A stretch of DNA of 64,000 nt from Margaritifera margaritifera (Eukaryota > Mollusca > Bivalvia > Unionida > Margaritiferidae): assembly GCA_029931535.1 (NCBI GenBank), contig JAQPZY010001670.1, forward strand, positions 4,736,501-4,800,500. Reading direction: 5' to 3'. Below the pieces are notes generated by a model that saw nothing but the letters and a program-made list of their open reading frames with translations, was not told the DNA's origin and made no database searches. Of the stretch, positions 34,020 to 46,500 are shown in pieces. The translations under genes and the position numbers were made by a program. Each line of letters begins with the position of its first letter. The first letter of the stretch is position 1.

Positions 34020-35030
34020 GACCTGCAGTGGTTATGGGGTTTAATTGTCAGTCATAATTAGATCCAGTAGACGTTATTCTCATAACAATGACATCTACAC
34101 AAGGGTTGTCGTTGATTAGTGTTAAAAGGCACAGCAGCACATGACTGACTACTTCATGATGAGGTCATAAGAGTAAGGTGTCCAGACCGGAGAAACACAG
34201 ACACACATACACACACCACGGCAGCTGACACGGTTTAGTCTGGGCAGGATTTTAATTCACCACACAGTAACTGCAAGTTCCGCGCGGTAAACGCCCGAGA
34301 CACGGAAGGGAAATGTATGTATGCAGTAGTGGTTTTATGGCACCTCAGCATAAAAGTGGCTATATGGGAAGGGGAAAGGATGTAATTCTTCAGATATTAT
34401 TATTATTATTATTATTATTATTTAGACCTCAAATAACATTCAATTGAAAATGTCGCTGAAAGGGCTGAACAAATCCGATGCCTCAGCTACTGGTCCCAGA
34501 GTGAAAAATATTATACATATAACGATCAAGCTTTCAACAAACTGTGTAAGTGGTTTGGAGCTAAAATTCATGCGGTTTACTACAATTGTCATACTGAACA
34601 ATCGAAACAGATGCAGGTTCACCAAAAAAGAACATAAGAAGGTCTCAGAAAAAAATTTCAGCTAAAAAAAGCTGTGTACTAGTTGTTTATAATACATATA
34701 TATGCTCAAGATACTTCAACACAGAGTGCATAACAGCAATTTAAAATCTATGTATTTAATATACAGGAATCTTTGTAGATTTACTTCTGAACAGCGATTG
34801 TTCCACGTTATTAAGCTTTTCAATAAATTAACGTTGACTATTGCGTCTGTGTGTCTGTGTATTTCTTTTTAACAAAATCGCGAATTTCAAGTCCATATAA
34901 AATATATTTAAACTTTAAAGACGAAACAATTAGAAGCCAATAATCAATTCCCATGCACTCAAAGACTGAAAACTGAACTTTCTTATTAAAACACCCAGTT
35001 GATTCCGACTTTTTTGAAATGATAAGAAAG
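34020..35030. other. Intergenic with LINE-tail scrap and TAT microsatellite
   Basis: A short fragment at 34325-34375 (GGTTTTATGGCACCTCAGCA) matches the LINE 3' tail in inverse orientation; a similar one lies at 38520-38570. (TAT)n sits at about 34396-34422. No gene was recognised. Confidence 0.45.
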
Positions 35031-35039
35031 CCTGATTAT

Positions 35040-35425
35040 GTTAGGGCAAATATATCACGTAGTGTGATTGTGGTAGGACAAATATATCATGTAGTGTGAG
35101 TGTAGTAGGACAAATATATCAAGTAGTGTGACTGTAGTAGGACGACTATATCATGTAGTGCGACTGTAGTTGGACAAATATATAAATATCATGTAGTGTG
35201 ACTGTGGTAGGACAAATGTATCATGTACTGTGACTGTGGTAGGGCAAATATATCATGTAGTGCAACTGTGGTAGGACAAATATATCATGTAGTGCAGGGG
35301 TGTCAAACATACGACCCTGATGTAGTGTGACTGTGGTAGGGCAAATATATCGGGTAGTGTGACTGTGGTAAGGCAAATATATCATGTAGTGTGACTTTGG
35401 TAGGACAAAGATATCATGTGTCTGG
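35040..35425. repeat. About 32-bp minisatellite, about 11 copies
   Basis: The unit contains ATATATCATGTAGTGTGACT and GTGGTAGGACAA. One copy is interrupted by the 25-bp insertion at 35295-35319. Confidence 0.92.
35295..35319. mobile_element. 25-bp hAT-like micro-insertion with perfect 8-bp target duplication
   Basis: The insert begins CAGGGGTGTCAAACATAC and ends GACCCTG, so its ends CAGGG/CCCTG are inverted and match the usual start of hAT terminal repeats. ATGTAGTG occurs directly on both sides (35287-35294 and 35320-35327), while uninterrupted array units carry it once. This is the footprint of a transposition, not of array slippage. Confidence 0.65.
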
Positions 35426-35429
35426 CAAT

Positions 35430-36365
35430 AATTTTCGATATTATTCCTTCTAGCACATGAACATTTCTAATTGACGGTAGTCTCCTCGGTCTGAGTTGAC
35501 AGGTTTCCTAAATGGTTGTGTTATTTGTGCCGTTTGTAAGCGCGGAATGAATAGTCAGAAGTGATTAAGTTGTGAAGAGTTAGTTCCCTTATATCAGTAC
35601 AAACTTGTTTCCTTTAACTTTAACATTGTTTCAAGTCAATTATCAATTTTACAGCAATATAGAAAGCTAAATGCAGATATAAAGCGTATCTATACTGAGC
35701 AAAATAAAAATTATTACACATTCTTTGTTGCTATTTCAAGCATATACCCTAAAATCTGGTAAATATTACAAGTATCAAAGAATTACAAGAAGTACATAGT
35801 TCTGGTGTCTGGTTGCTGTGAGTAGAACGTATTTGCTTGGGGTGTTGTTGATCTTGATTATGATGAAAAGAAATGGTTTCAGATTTAAAATTTAGCTGAC
35901 CCAAGGTCTTTAAAACTTGCAAATGCTGATTTAGGGTAAACAATATTTATCATCACAAATCCCAGATTAAAGAAAAGCTTAATGTACCAGTACTGCTCAA
36001 AATAGTTATCCCAACCTAGTGTTATATCCGATTGCCTAGAATGTTGAATGTCATAATAGATACAGATGATAATAAAATGATGTTAAGGACTGCTCCTAAC
36101 TATAATGATAGTTGTAGATACTGCATGTGTCTGGCAACATCTCATCACTATTTATGTTTGTCAAATTTTAATTTGTTGTGTTGGTTAACATTTATGGACC
36201 AACTAATATGTAGGATTTAACATTTTGAGCAGTATATTATACCAGTATTGAGCATTTCTGTTGCCGTATCGCAGATACATATCAAATAGCAAAGTTTAAA
36301 TATAACAGCTACAGCTTGTCTGCATCTACAATTGATGCATAGTTAAATACTAGGCCAAAGATGAA
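35430..36365. other. Intergenic, nothing recognised
   Basis: AT-rich unique sequence. Only short ORFs without motifs. Confidence 0.4.
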
Positions 36366-36371
36366 ACTTAT

Positions 36372-36595
36372 CATATATACTCACGTATAATCTGATACCA
36401 ACTGCAAACTGCATAGACCCAGATCTGCCATCACATAATGCGCCAGCAGATCTGGGTCTATGCAGTTTGTAAGGACTAATCAGTAGAACAAACAACATAG
36501 ACCCTGATCTGCCGATGCATATGTGATGGCAGATCAGGGTCTATGTTGTTTGCATCGGACCCGGTTTATAAGCGAGTATATATGGTAATTATCCT
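36372..36595 (+). mobile_element. Double-hairpin MITE, complete copy
   Basis: Outer ends CATATATACTCACGTATAAT and the near complement ending AGCGAGTATATATGG. First hairpin: CAAACTGCATAGACCCAGAT with a loop ATCACATAATGCGCC and its complement. A spacer follows, AAGGACTAATCAGTAGAA. Second hairpin: CAAACAACATAGACCCTGAT with its complement. The two stems differ at only a few positions. Confidence 0.88.
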
Positions 36596-36654
36596 CCATG
36601 TCATCACAAACCACCATCATTTTTTCTAACAAAAGGTAAAACATATTTATTATA

Positions 36655-36815
36655 CAGCTTGATCTATTCTGATACTATTATCACTGCCTTGTTGGGGCAT
36701 CTATTCTGATATTATCATTGTCTCATTAGGGCATCCATTCTGATATTATCACTGCCTCATTAGGGCATCTATTCTGATACTATTATCACTGCCTTGTTAG
36801 GGCAACTAACTTTTT
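36655..36815. repeat. About 41-bp tandem repeat, 4 copies
   Basis: ATCTATTCTGATATTATCAC followed by TGCCTCATTAGGGC recurs. Confidence 0.85.
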
Positions 36816-37099
36816 CTAAATCAGGTAGATTAGTTCTTTCTGAACCTGCATTTCATGTCCTTCAATTTCTTTCATGTTCCCCCTCTTTTCCTTCTATCTT
36901 TCTATTCAGCAGTGTTGCTTAGATTACCCTATGAAATTTAAGTTCACATTCCAAAAAGCCCATCAACTATCATAGGTTGATCCATGCAAGGACAAAAATA
37001 GTAATAGTATTACAAAGATGAACAAGAACCTTAAATAATCCATTATATTCCCACAATATGGTAAATAGTTTATTATACTTATTGTATGTAAAACCCTCT

Positions 37100-37760
37100 T
37101 TCATTGGTCAGAAACTGTTCTTTAGAATCTGAAGTCAATAGGGGATTTCCTTGTATATATTTCCTTATACTCCCTTGTCTTAAATGCAAGCCATTCACAA
37201 AATTTGGTCAAGGTACAAGAAAAACCATTTTTCTCCTTTTAGTCTCAGTGATCTTGACTTTTGGGCTATTGAACCCAAAATTGATAGGTACCTTTCTCAT
37301 CTCAAATCCAAGCCAACCACAAAGTTTAGCCTTGGTGTGTGGCATAAGATTTTAGTTATGTTGTGGAAACCATTTTCCTTCTTCAAATCCCTCGGACCTT
37401 ATCTTTGAACTTTTAACCCCAAAATCAATGGGTCAAATGTCTCAAATGCACGCCATCTGGAAAGTTTAGTTAAGGCACGTGGTAATCATTTGTCCTTTTT
37501 TCAGTCTCTGTGACATTAACCTTTGACCTTCTGACCACAAAATTAATTGGTACATTTCTTGTCTCAAATGCAAGTCATTCACAAAGTTTGGTCAAAGTAG
37601 GTCATAAATATATCAAGATATCATGCAGAAACCAATTTTCTTTTTAGAGCACTGTGACTTAGACCTTTTGATGGCACAATCAACATGTATCTTTCTTATT
37701 TCAAATGCAAGCTATTTATAATGTTTGGTAATGGTAGATGGTAGGCACAATTAACACAAA
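37100..37760 (+). repeat. Degenerate roughly 120-bp repeat family, about 5 copies
   Basis: Shared phrases are CTCAAATGCAAGCCATTCAC, AAAGTTTGGTCAAGG, GAAACCATTTTC and GTGACCTTGACCTTT. The same family, same orientation, lies at 46690-47560. Confidence 0.75.
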
Positions 37761-37764
37761 TCTT

Positions 37765-38935
37765 GATTCTGGATAAGCAGAAAGTTTAAACACTTTTCCA
37801 GATCTGAATGTATATATTCTTTAACACTCTGATGGAAAAATGCAAATAAAAATATTAGCATGCATTGAAGATATGCACAGAAAGGCACAATCATATGGAA
37901 CAGAAGTGACCAGAGGGGTACCACTGAGATTTACTGACTGGAAACCTAAGTCTAAGTTTGCGTGTGTAACCATGTTTTTTGTGTCTTTGTCATCAGGAAT
38001 AAAGTACAGCTGGACAGAATCTGCCATTAGATGCACAAATGACATCTGCATGCATGTACTCGTCGATATTTTGCATTATGACCACAAAGTTTTTTCAAGA
38101 GTCGTGACATATGCACAAGTTAATATATAACAAATCTATTATGAGGTGCCCCAGAAGTTCCTTCACTATGATGAGGATCTGTGCCCGGATGGGAAGTTTA
38201 TGATTTTCCTAAGGTTAAACAAAATTTAGTAAAGTTACTGCATCTGATTGGCTGAGATTCATGAATCTTTGTATTGAAATGACAAAATATGACTGAATTT
38301 AAATATATAATTTAACTCAAAGAGTATTTATGTGCTATAAAGATAACAGGCTTTATTGCACCATATCAACAGTGTCTTAAAAGAGTTTCAGGTTTTTAGG
38401 GGTAAGCAGCACACAGAAGCAAACTTTAATTAGAGTGTCAGAAATTTGTAGCATTATAGCCCAAAGTGAATCTTTATATTTATTTCAAGAGACGCTAATT
38501 TGGTAAGATTCTAATGTATACGTGTATTAGGGTTTAGTGGCATGTCAGCACAATAATGGCTGTATGGTGCCAATTACAAGTAAAGTTCTAAAAATGGAAA
38601 CATAGGGAAGTACACAAAGAACTTTAGGAAGATAAACTCTTCGAAATAAATGTAAAGATGAAGTATTACAAGATAAAAGATTAAAGGTAAAGATGTTAAA
38701 ATTCCGTAAAATGCATATAAAATACAAGGTCATGAAGAGGCATATTTGGGCCTGATATCATTCACTTTGCTTGCATTTAACTTAAAAGCTGACCATTTAA
38801 CAAATTAGGCTTATGTAGTATTGTAAGAATACAACTTCTGCAAACTCTCTCTGAAACTTTATATTATGTTGATTTTATCTACACTATATCTTGATACAAA
38901 TTCATTCTAAAGATAAAAGGTATAATTAATATACA
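37765..38935. other. Intergenic, LINE-tail fragment near 38515-38580
   Basis: GGGTTTAGTGGCATGTCAGC and AATGGCTGTATGG resemble the LINE 3' tail seen at 23.4 and 34.3 kb. Otherwise nothing recognised. Confidence 0.45.
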
Positions 38936-38939
38936 GTCT

Positions 38940-40400
38940 CTTGCTCATAATCGAAGTCATCCAAGATCTTGATATAAACCAATTTACCAAGTTTTATAGA
39001 AATTAGATGAGAAATATAGCCTCTATATCTAGAAAGGTAACAAATTCAGCCAATTGGATGCAAGGTGTCTCATTAATATGTGCAGATCTCAATTATTCCA
39101 GATATTGTCTACAACAATGATAATATATACTTATATACCAAGGTGGAGTAAATTCTGCTGGAATTCCGTCTCCAGAATAGTTATAAGCTTAGCCAATCAG
39201 AGACAAGATTACTTCATTAATACTAGATCTTGTTCATAATTAAACTTATATAACATCCAGATAATAATATAAGACTATTTAACAAGTTTGATCAAGATCT
39301 GATCAGAAATATAGTTGCCATAGCGTTGACAAACTCAGCCAGTATAATGCAAGGCCACATCATTAAAATGTGTAAATTTCACTCATGATCATACCCAACC
39401 AAGATCTTGATGACTTAGGCATATTTAGCAAGTTTGATAAAAATCCTATTTAGAAAAAGGTCTCTAAATAAGATCACTTCTTAAATATGCATAGGTCCTG
39501 CTCATAAAAAAAACATCATCCAACATCTTGTCAATATTAGCCTATTTACCAAGTCTGATTAAAATCGGGCAAGAAATACAGTCTCTCAAGTGGTAAGAAG
39601 CTCAGTCAATCATATGCAAGATCACCTAGTATGTATGGATTTTGCCCATAATAAAACTCATATATCTTGCAGATATATGTCTATTTGCGAAGTTTTATAA
39701 AAATATGATAAAAAATAGTCACTTAAGTGGTGACAAGCTTAGCCAATCAGATGCTAAATCACCTCATTAATATGCATGATTCTTGCCATTAATTGTACGC
39801 ATCCAAGATCTTGACAACTGAAGTCTATTTACCAAGTTTGATCAAACTGGATCATAAATATGGTCTCTAGAGTGGTAACAAACTCAGCTAATCACATTCA
39901 AGACAACCTCATTAATATGACCTGATCCTGTGCATTATTGAACTAATGTGAGATCCTGATGATAGAAGCATATATTTCAAGTCTAATAAAAAACCAGATG
40001 AGATATATGGCCTCTGGAGTGGTAAAAAGCTCAGCAAATCTCATGCAAGGTCACCTCTTTAATATGCATGGATCTCACTCATTGTCAAATCCATCCAAGA
40101 TCTTGATGATATACGCCAGTATTTTAAGTCTGATAAAAATTGGATCAGAAATAGGTCTTCCAGTGTGGTAACAAGCTCAGCCAATCAGATGCAAGATCAC
40201 CTCATTAATATGCATGTATCTCACTCATAATCAAACCCATCCAAGATCTAGATGATATAAGCATATATTCCAAGACTCCAGATCAGAAATACACCCTCAA
40301 GAGTGGTAACACTCAGCAAATCAGATGCAAGATTGCTTCATTAGTAGGCATGCATCTCGCTCATTATTGAAACTGTCCAAGATTTTGATGATATAAACAT
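38940..40400 (+). repeat. About 150-bp degenerate repeat family, about 10 copies
   Basis: Each unit contains CTCATTAATATGCATGGATC, CATCCAAGATCTTGATGATA, AGTTTGATCAAAATCAGATC and AGCTCAGCCAATCAGATGCA in order. More copies lie at 49870-50460 inside a POLR3D intron, in the same orientation. Confidence 0.82.
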
Positions 40401-40404
40401 ACAC

Positions 40405-41265
40405 ACACCTTTCATAACATAACACCACCACTCAATTTTTAATATGTCTTAAATATATATCTGGCCCAATTCATGGATCGACAATGAACATGTAATTATA
40501 GCTAATGAGATTCTGAGATAAATAAGTTCAAAAAATCTAAAATCTTGATGCAGCCTATCCACCTTAAAAAGGAAATATATCTGTACTGGTTTCCTATTTT
40601 TTGTTTATCATACTGACTCACAAACAAAACACGGGAACAGATGCAATAAAATTATTCACACAACCAATTCTTTCAAAAATGTAATGTATTTACCCATTAT
40701 AATATGCGAACAATTGCAAACTTCCCTTACCCATAATGCACTAGCAGATCAGGATCTATGCTTTTCCTTGAAATTATTACAAAGATTTTTTGGTCACCCC
40801 TCTAATTTGACCTTTTAGCATTTTCTATCAAATTTGTCTACTGATTGATAGTCATTACAAATGACTTTTGAATATATTAGCAGGTGAAAAGTTCTGATTT
40901 AAAACTAATTTGATAATTTACCAGAAGAAAATCCAATGTAGAAAATTTCACCATAGTTATTTCTGTTCTTTCACTGTATGTTGACCGGTTCTTCTTCCTT
41001 TTACTAGGCTGGTCTCTCCAAAAAGAGCCATGAACCAATAGATTACTGATCATAATCAGTCAACATAATGATATGACAATGATGCCATTTCCTTCACTTA
41101 ATTTTTGTCTGCTTAAATGTAATAAATCAGATATTTTCCTCTACAAATGTATTAAAAAAGTCATCTGTTTGAAGTAGGTAATGACTGTTTTAATGAGTTA
41201 CATTTCTAGGAACTGCTAGAAAGGCTGAATCATGGTTTGGTGACCAAAATTTTAGAATGAATGCC
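40405..41265. other. Intergenic with hairpin-MITE scrap at 40685-40765
   Basis: CCCATAATGCACTAGCAGAT followed by CAGGATCTATGC is a fragment of the hairpin arm. Nothing else recognised. Confidence 0.45.
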
Positions 41266-41269
41266 ATAG

Positions 41270-41700
41270 ACCTGATCTTTCAGTACATTATATATTGGTA
41301 ATTTGGGTCTATGGTGTTTTGGAGTTGAGTGTCTATTGTATAGTGGAAAACACAGTAAACAAGTTGGTTCTATGGTGTTTTACAGTTTCATGCCACCTAT
41401 ATAATGGAAAATACAATAAACCTTATGATATTTCAGCACATTATATATTGGCAATTTGGGTCTATGGTGTTTTAGTTTCATAGCTATTGTACAATGAAAA
41501 ATACAATAAGCCATATAATCTTTCAGTGATTTATATATTGGCAATTTGGGTCGATGGTATTTTGCAGTTTCATACTGACTGTACAAGGGAAAATACAATA
41601 AGCTATATGATCTTTCAGCATATTATGTTTTGGGAATTTGGGTCGATGGTGTTTTGCAGTTGAGTGCCCATTGTATAAGGTAAAATACAGTAAGCACTTT
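41270..41700. repeat. About 92-bp tandem repeat with hairpin-MITE-like core, 4.5 copies
   Basis: The unit contains GATCTTTCAGCACATTATAT, ATTGGCAATTTGGGTCTATG and GTGTTTTACAGTTTCATG. The GATCTTTCAGTACATTATA part aligns with GATCTGCCAGTGCATTATG of the MITE at 61.1 kb (about 14 of 19). Confidence 0.85.
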
Positions 41701-42058
41701 GCATACATGTGACAGAACCAGAACATCAAATCAGTAGATATCAAAATTTTGATCAGTAGATTGGCTTCTGAAGCAGCAATTTTTTTTTTATCTACAAACA
41801 TTTTATGTGTTTTAAGGGGGTTGAAAACAAAATAAGTGCAATTTTGGTCATAATATGTATTCTCTTCTTGTTATGAAAAACAGCAAGTTTTGAACATGAA
41901 TCAGATTCTGATGGCAATGTTACAATAATAATTAATTAATATGAGTCAGGGTATTGTCAATTAAATGAAAAAGGAAGAATTGTATATCTCGTAGTCCACT
42001 GCAAATACTTTTTATAAAATCCACAAGCATTTTTAGTTTCCTTCACAAGTTTACTGCC

Positions 42059-42438
42059 CTATGTCCATTGATGACATTCATTGTGATTATTAAGTTTCAC
42101 ACTTAACAGGCTCTCAATACTTTTCTGGTTCAGATTTTCCACATGTGATGGTGTCTGCATATGCCTGGTGATATCATTTCTTCCCACATATACTATTTTA
42201 AAATCCACCTGTATGAAACACACACTGCAAAATTCAGGACCTTTGCTACTCTCCTGCACCAACTTCCAAGCATTGTTGAACTTCTTGTAATATTATTTAC
42301 CTGATGGTTTTTAGCATTGGGAGAAAGTGCACTGCTTATGCTAGTGTTTCTGCTGAAACCATTATTTGGTCGGTCTCTCCTTATTTCATCTCTGCCAAAG
42401 GTTGGCCGATTTTTAATCAAAGACTCACAAACCATCAT
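42059..42438 (-). pseudogene. Zinc-finger fragment, probably from a hAT-like transposon
   Basis: Minus-strand open pieces in two frames. One gives FCSVCFIQVDFKIVYVGRND then ITRHMQTPSHVENLN, a C-x2-C...H-x5-H finger of the BED/TTF type found at the N-terminus of hAT-like transposases. The upstream frame has no known motif. No intact gene context exists. It may be the N-terminal relative of the decayed transposase at 52.6-54.0 kb, but the two are 10 kb apart. Confidence 0.45.
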
Positions 42439-42839
42439 GAACCACCTTTTATCACTTTATTACTTATAACATCTCAATAAATATCCACCTTTGACCTTAA
42501 ACTCTCTAAATTACAACAATAAAGTAATCAATTTACACCTTGTTCTGTACATGTGTCAGCGATTGTGTAAACAATTCTTAATCTGATACTCAGTACACAT
42601 CACTGCATAAGTCATTGTATTGGTGGAACAGTTCCAGTCCCCAGTAGACTGGTTGTGACTGGTTTCTGTATTGTGTAAATAGAATGCGTACAAAATATCA
42701 AGGATTTTTTTCTTCAATTTAAAAAAACACCCCATCTTTTAATTTTCAAAAGCAGTAGATTTCAACTTTAAAATGGTATGTGCAGTAGATGGCCTTTAAA
42801 ATGGTATATTTGTCCCACCACCAGGTAGAATCACATATA

Positions 42840-43145
42840 TGACTTTGAGTCTATACAGTAGTGTTTTACACCTGAGTGCCAACTGTATAAGGGAAAATAC
42901 AGTAAGCACTTTGGGTCTGTGGTATTTTACAGTTGAGCGTCTTTTGTTTCAAGGAAAATACAGCAAGCACTTTGTGTCTACGGTGTTTTACAGTTGAGTG
43001 TCTTCTGTATCAAGGAAAATACAGTATGCACTTTGTGTCTATGGTGTTTTACAGTTGAGTGCCTATTGGAAAAAGGAAAATACGGTAGGCACTATGGTGT
43101 TTTTCAATAATTGAGTGCCTATTTTTAAAAGGAAAATTACAATAA
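42840..43145. repeat. About 60-bp tandem repeat, 5 copies
   Basis: TCTATGGTGTTTTACAGTTG, AGTGCCTATTGTATAAGGAA and AATACAGTAAGCACTTTG recur. It shares its first half with the 92-bp array at 41.3 kb. Confidence 0.85.
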
Positions 43146-43544
43146 GCTGTATGATCTAGCCTCATTTTTCTAACTTCCATTTATATGACAGTTACTGCAA
43201 TACCATCAATTAAATGTCTTATTAGTGATTATATTGTAAGTTAAACTTATCATAAGACATGCATATTATTTTGACTTCTTAATAGACATGGTCTGTCTCC
43301 AATTTATCAGGCGAGATATTTTAAAATATGTAGCAGTGATATCTTTAGTGACTCCGACAGGAAAATGGTGCACAAATAAGTAAGTTAATATGTAAGTATG
43401 TATACATGTAATAATGAAAGTAATGAAAAGAAGAACTGGCACTTTCTTTTAAAGAATGGATCTTGGAAATAACAGAAATCGTCAAATTAAATAGGAGTAC
43501 TATAAACAGCAGACAGACACACACACATACTTGCCCTGTGTCTT

Positions 43545-46500
43545 GAAACAAGAGTACCATAAACAGCACATTTTACTCCCCCACCCCATATTTAATAGTG
43601 AAACAAGAGCACCGGAAACAACATATTATACTCCATACACCCTGTGTTTAATAGTGAAACAAGAGTACGTAAACAGCATATTATACTCCCCACACCCTGT
43701 GTTTAATAGTGAAACAAGAGTACTGGAAACAACATATTATACTCCCCACACCCGATGTTTAATAGAGAAACAAGAGCACTGGAAACAACATATTATACTC
43801 CCCACACCCTGTGTTTAATAGTGAAACAAGAGTACGTAAACAGCATATTATACTCCCAACACCCTGTGTTTAATAGTGAAACAAGAGTACGTAAACAGCA
43901 TATTATACTCCCCGCACCCTATGTTTAATAGTGAAACAAGAGTACGTAAACAGCATATTATACTCCCCACACCCTGTGTTTAATAGTGAAACAAGAGTAC
44001 GTAAACAGCATATTATACTCCCAACACCCTGTGTTTAATAGTGAAACAAGAGTACGTAAACAGCATATTATACTCCCCACACCCTGTGTTTAATAGTGAA
44101 ACAAGGGTACCAGAAACAGCATGTTATACTCCCCACACCCTGTGTTTAATAGTGAAACAAGAGTACGTAAACAGCATATTATACTCCCTACACCCTGTGT
44201 TTAATAGTGAAACAAGAGTACCGTAAACAACATATTATACTCCCCACACCCTGTGTTTAATAGTGAAACAAGAGTACGTAAACAGCATATTATACTCCCA
44301 ATAGTGAAACAAGAGTACGTAAACAGCATATTATACTCCCCACACCCTGTGTTTAATAGTGAAACAAGGGTACCAGAAACAGCATGTTATACTCCCCACA
44401 CCCTGTGTTTAATAGTGAAACAAGGGTACCAGAAACAGCATATTATACTCCCCACACCCTGTGTTTAATAGTGAAACAAGGGTACCAGAAACAGCATGTT
44501 ATACTCCCCACACCCTGTGTTTAATAGTGAAACAAGAGTACCAGAAACAGCATATTACTTTCCCCACACCCTGTGTTTAATAGTGAAAAAAGAGAACGTA
44601 AACAGCATATTATACTCCCAACACCCTGTGTTTAATAGTGAAACAAGAGTACCGTAAACAACATATTATACTCCCCACACCCTGTGTTTAATAGTGAAAC
44701 AAGAGTACGTAAACAGCATATTATACTCCCAACACCCTGTGTTTAATAGTGAAACAAGAGTACGTAAACAGCATATTATACTCCCCACACCCTGTGTTTA
44801 ATAGTGAAACAAGGGTACCAGAAACAGCATGTTATACTCCCCACACCCTGTGTTTAATAGTGAAACAAGGGTACAAGAAACAGCATATTATACTCCCCAC
44901 ACCCTGTGTTTAATAGTGAAACAAGGGTACCAGAAACAGCATGTTATACTCCCCACACCCTGTGTTTAATAGTGAAACAAGGGTACCAGAAACAGCATGT
45001 TATACTCCCCACACCCTGTGTTTAATAGTGAAACAAGGGTACCAGAAACAGCATATTATACTCCCCACACCCTGTGTTTAATAGTGAAACAAGGGTACCA
45101 GAAACAGCATGTTATACTCCCCACACCCTGTGTTTAATAGTGAAACAAGAGTACGTAAACAGCATATTATACTCCCCACACCCTGTGTTTAATAGTGAAA
45201 CAAGGGTACCAGAAACAGCATGTTATACTCCCCACACCCTGTGTTTAATAGTGAAACAAGTACGTAAACAGCATATTATACTCCCCACACCCTGTGTTTA
45301 ATAGTGAAACGAGTACGTAAACAGCATATTATACTCCCCACACCCTGTGTTTAATAGTGAAACAAGTACGTAAACAGCATATTATACTCCCCACACCCTG
45401 TGTTTAATAGTGAAACGAGTACGTAAACAGCATATTATACTCCCCACACCCTATGTTTAATAGTGAAACAAGAGTACCATAAACAGCATATTATACTCCC
45501 CACACCCTGTGTTTAATAGTGAAACAAGAGTACCAGAAACAGCATATTTTACTCCCCACACCCTGTGTTTAATAGTGAAACGAGTACGTAAACAGCATAT
45601 TATACTCCCTACACCCTATGTTTAATAGTGAAACAAGAGTACCATAAACAGCATATTATACTCCCCACACCCTGTGTTTAATAGTGAAACAAGAGTACGT
45701 AAACAGCATGTTATACTCCCCACACCCTGTGTTTAATAGTGAAACGAGTACGTAAACAGCATATTATACTCCCCACACCCTATGTTTAATAGTGAAACAA
45801 GAGTACCATAAACAGCATATTATACTCCCCACACCCTGTGTTTAATAGTGAAACAAGAGTACGTAAACAGCATATTTTACTCCCCACACCCTGTGTTTAA
45901 TAGTGAAACGAGTACGTAAACAGCATATTATACTCCCTACACCCCGTGTTTAATAGTGAAACAAGAGTACCATAAACAGCATATTATACTCCCCACACCC
46001 TGTGTTTAATAGTGAAACAAGAGTACGTAAACAGCATGTTATACTCCCCACACCCTGTGTTTAATAGTGAAACGAGTACGTAAACAGCATATTATACTCC
46101 CTACACCCTGTGTTTAATAGTGAAACAAGAGTACCATAAACAGCATATTATACTCCCCACACCCTGTGTTTAATAGTGAAACAAGAGTACGTAAACAGCA
46201 TATTATACTCCCTACACCCTGTGTTTAATAGTGAAACAAGAGTACCATAAACAGCATATTATACTCCCCACACCCTGTGTTTAATAGTGAAACAAGAGTA
46301 CGTAAACAGCATATTATACTCCCTACACCCTGTGTTTAATAGTGAAACAAGAGTACCATAAACAGCATATTATACTCCCTACACCCTGTGTTTAATAGTG
46401 AAACAAGAGTACCATAAACAGCATATTATACTCCCCACACCCTGTGTTTAATAGTGAAACAAGAGTACCATAAACAGCATATTATACTCCCCACACCCTG

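Noticed and set aside
36372..36595. Rho-independent terminators or riboswitch from the strong hairpins
   Set aside because: The same hairpin pair recurs at several unrelated sites with transposon-like ends in a eukaryotic genome.
43531..45301. Several ORFs with NSETRVPETACYTPH repeats
   Set aside because: Translations of the 55-57-bp minisatellite; frames change with monomer length.
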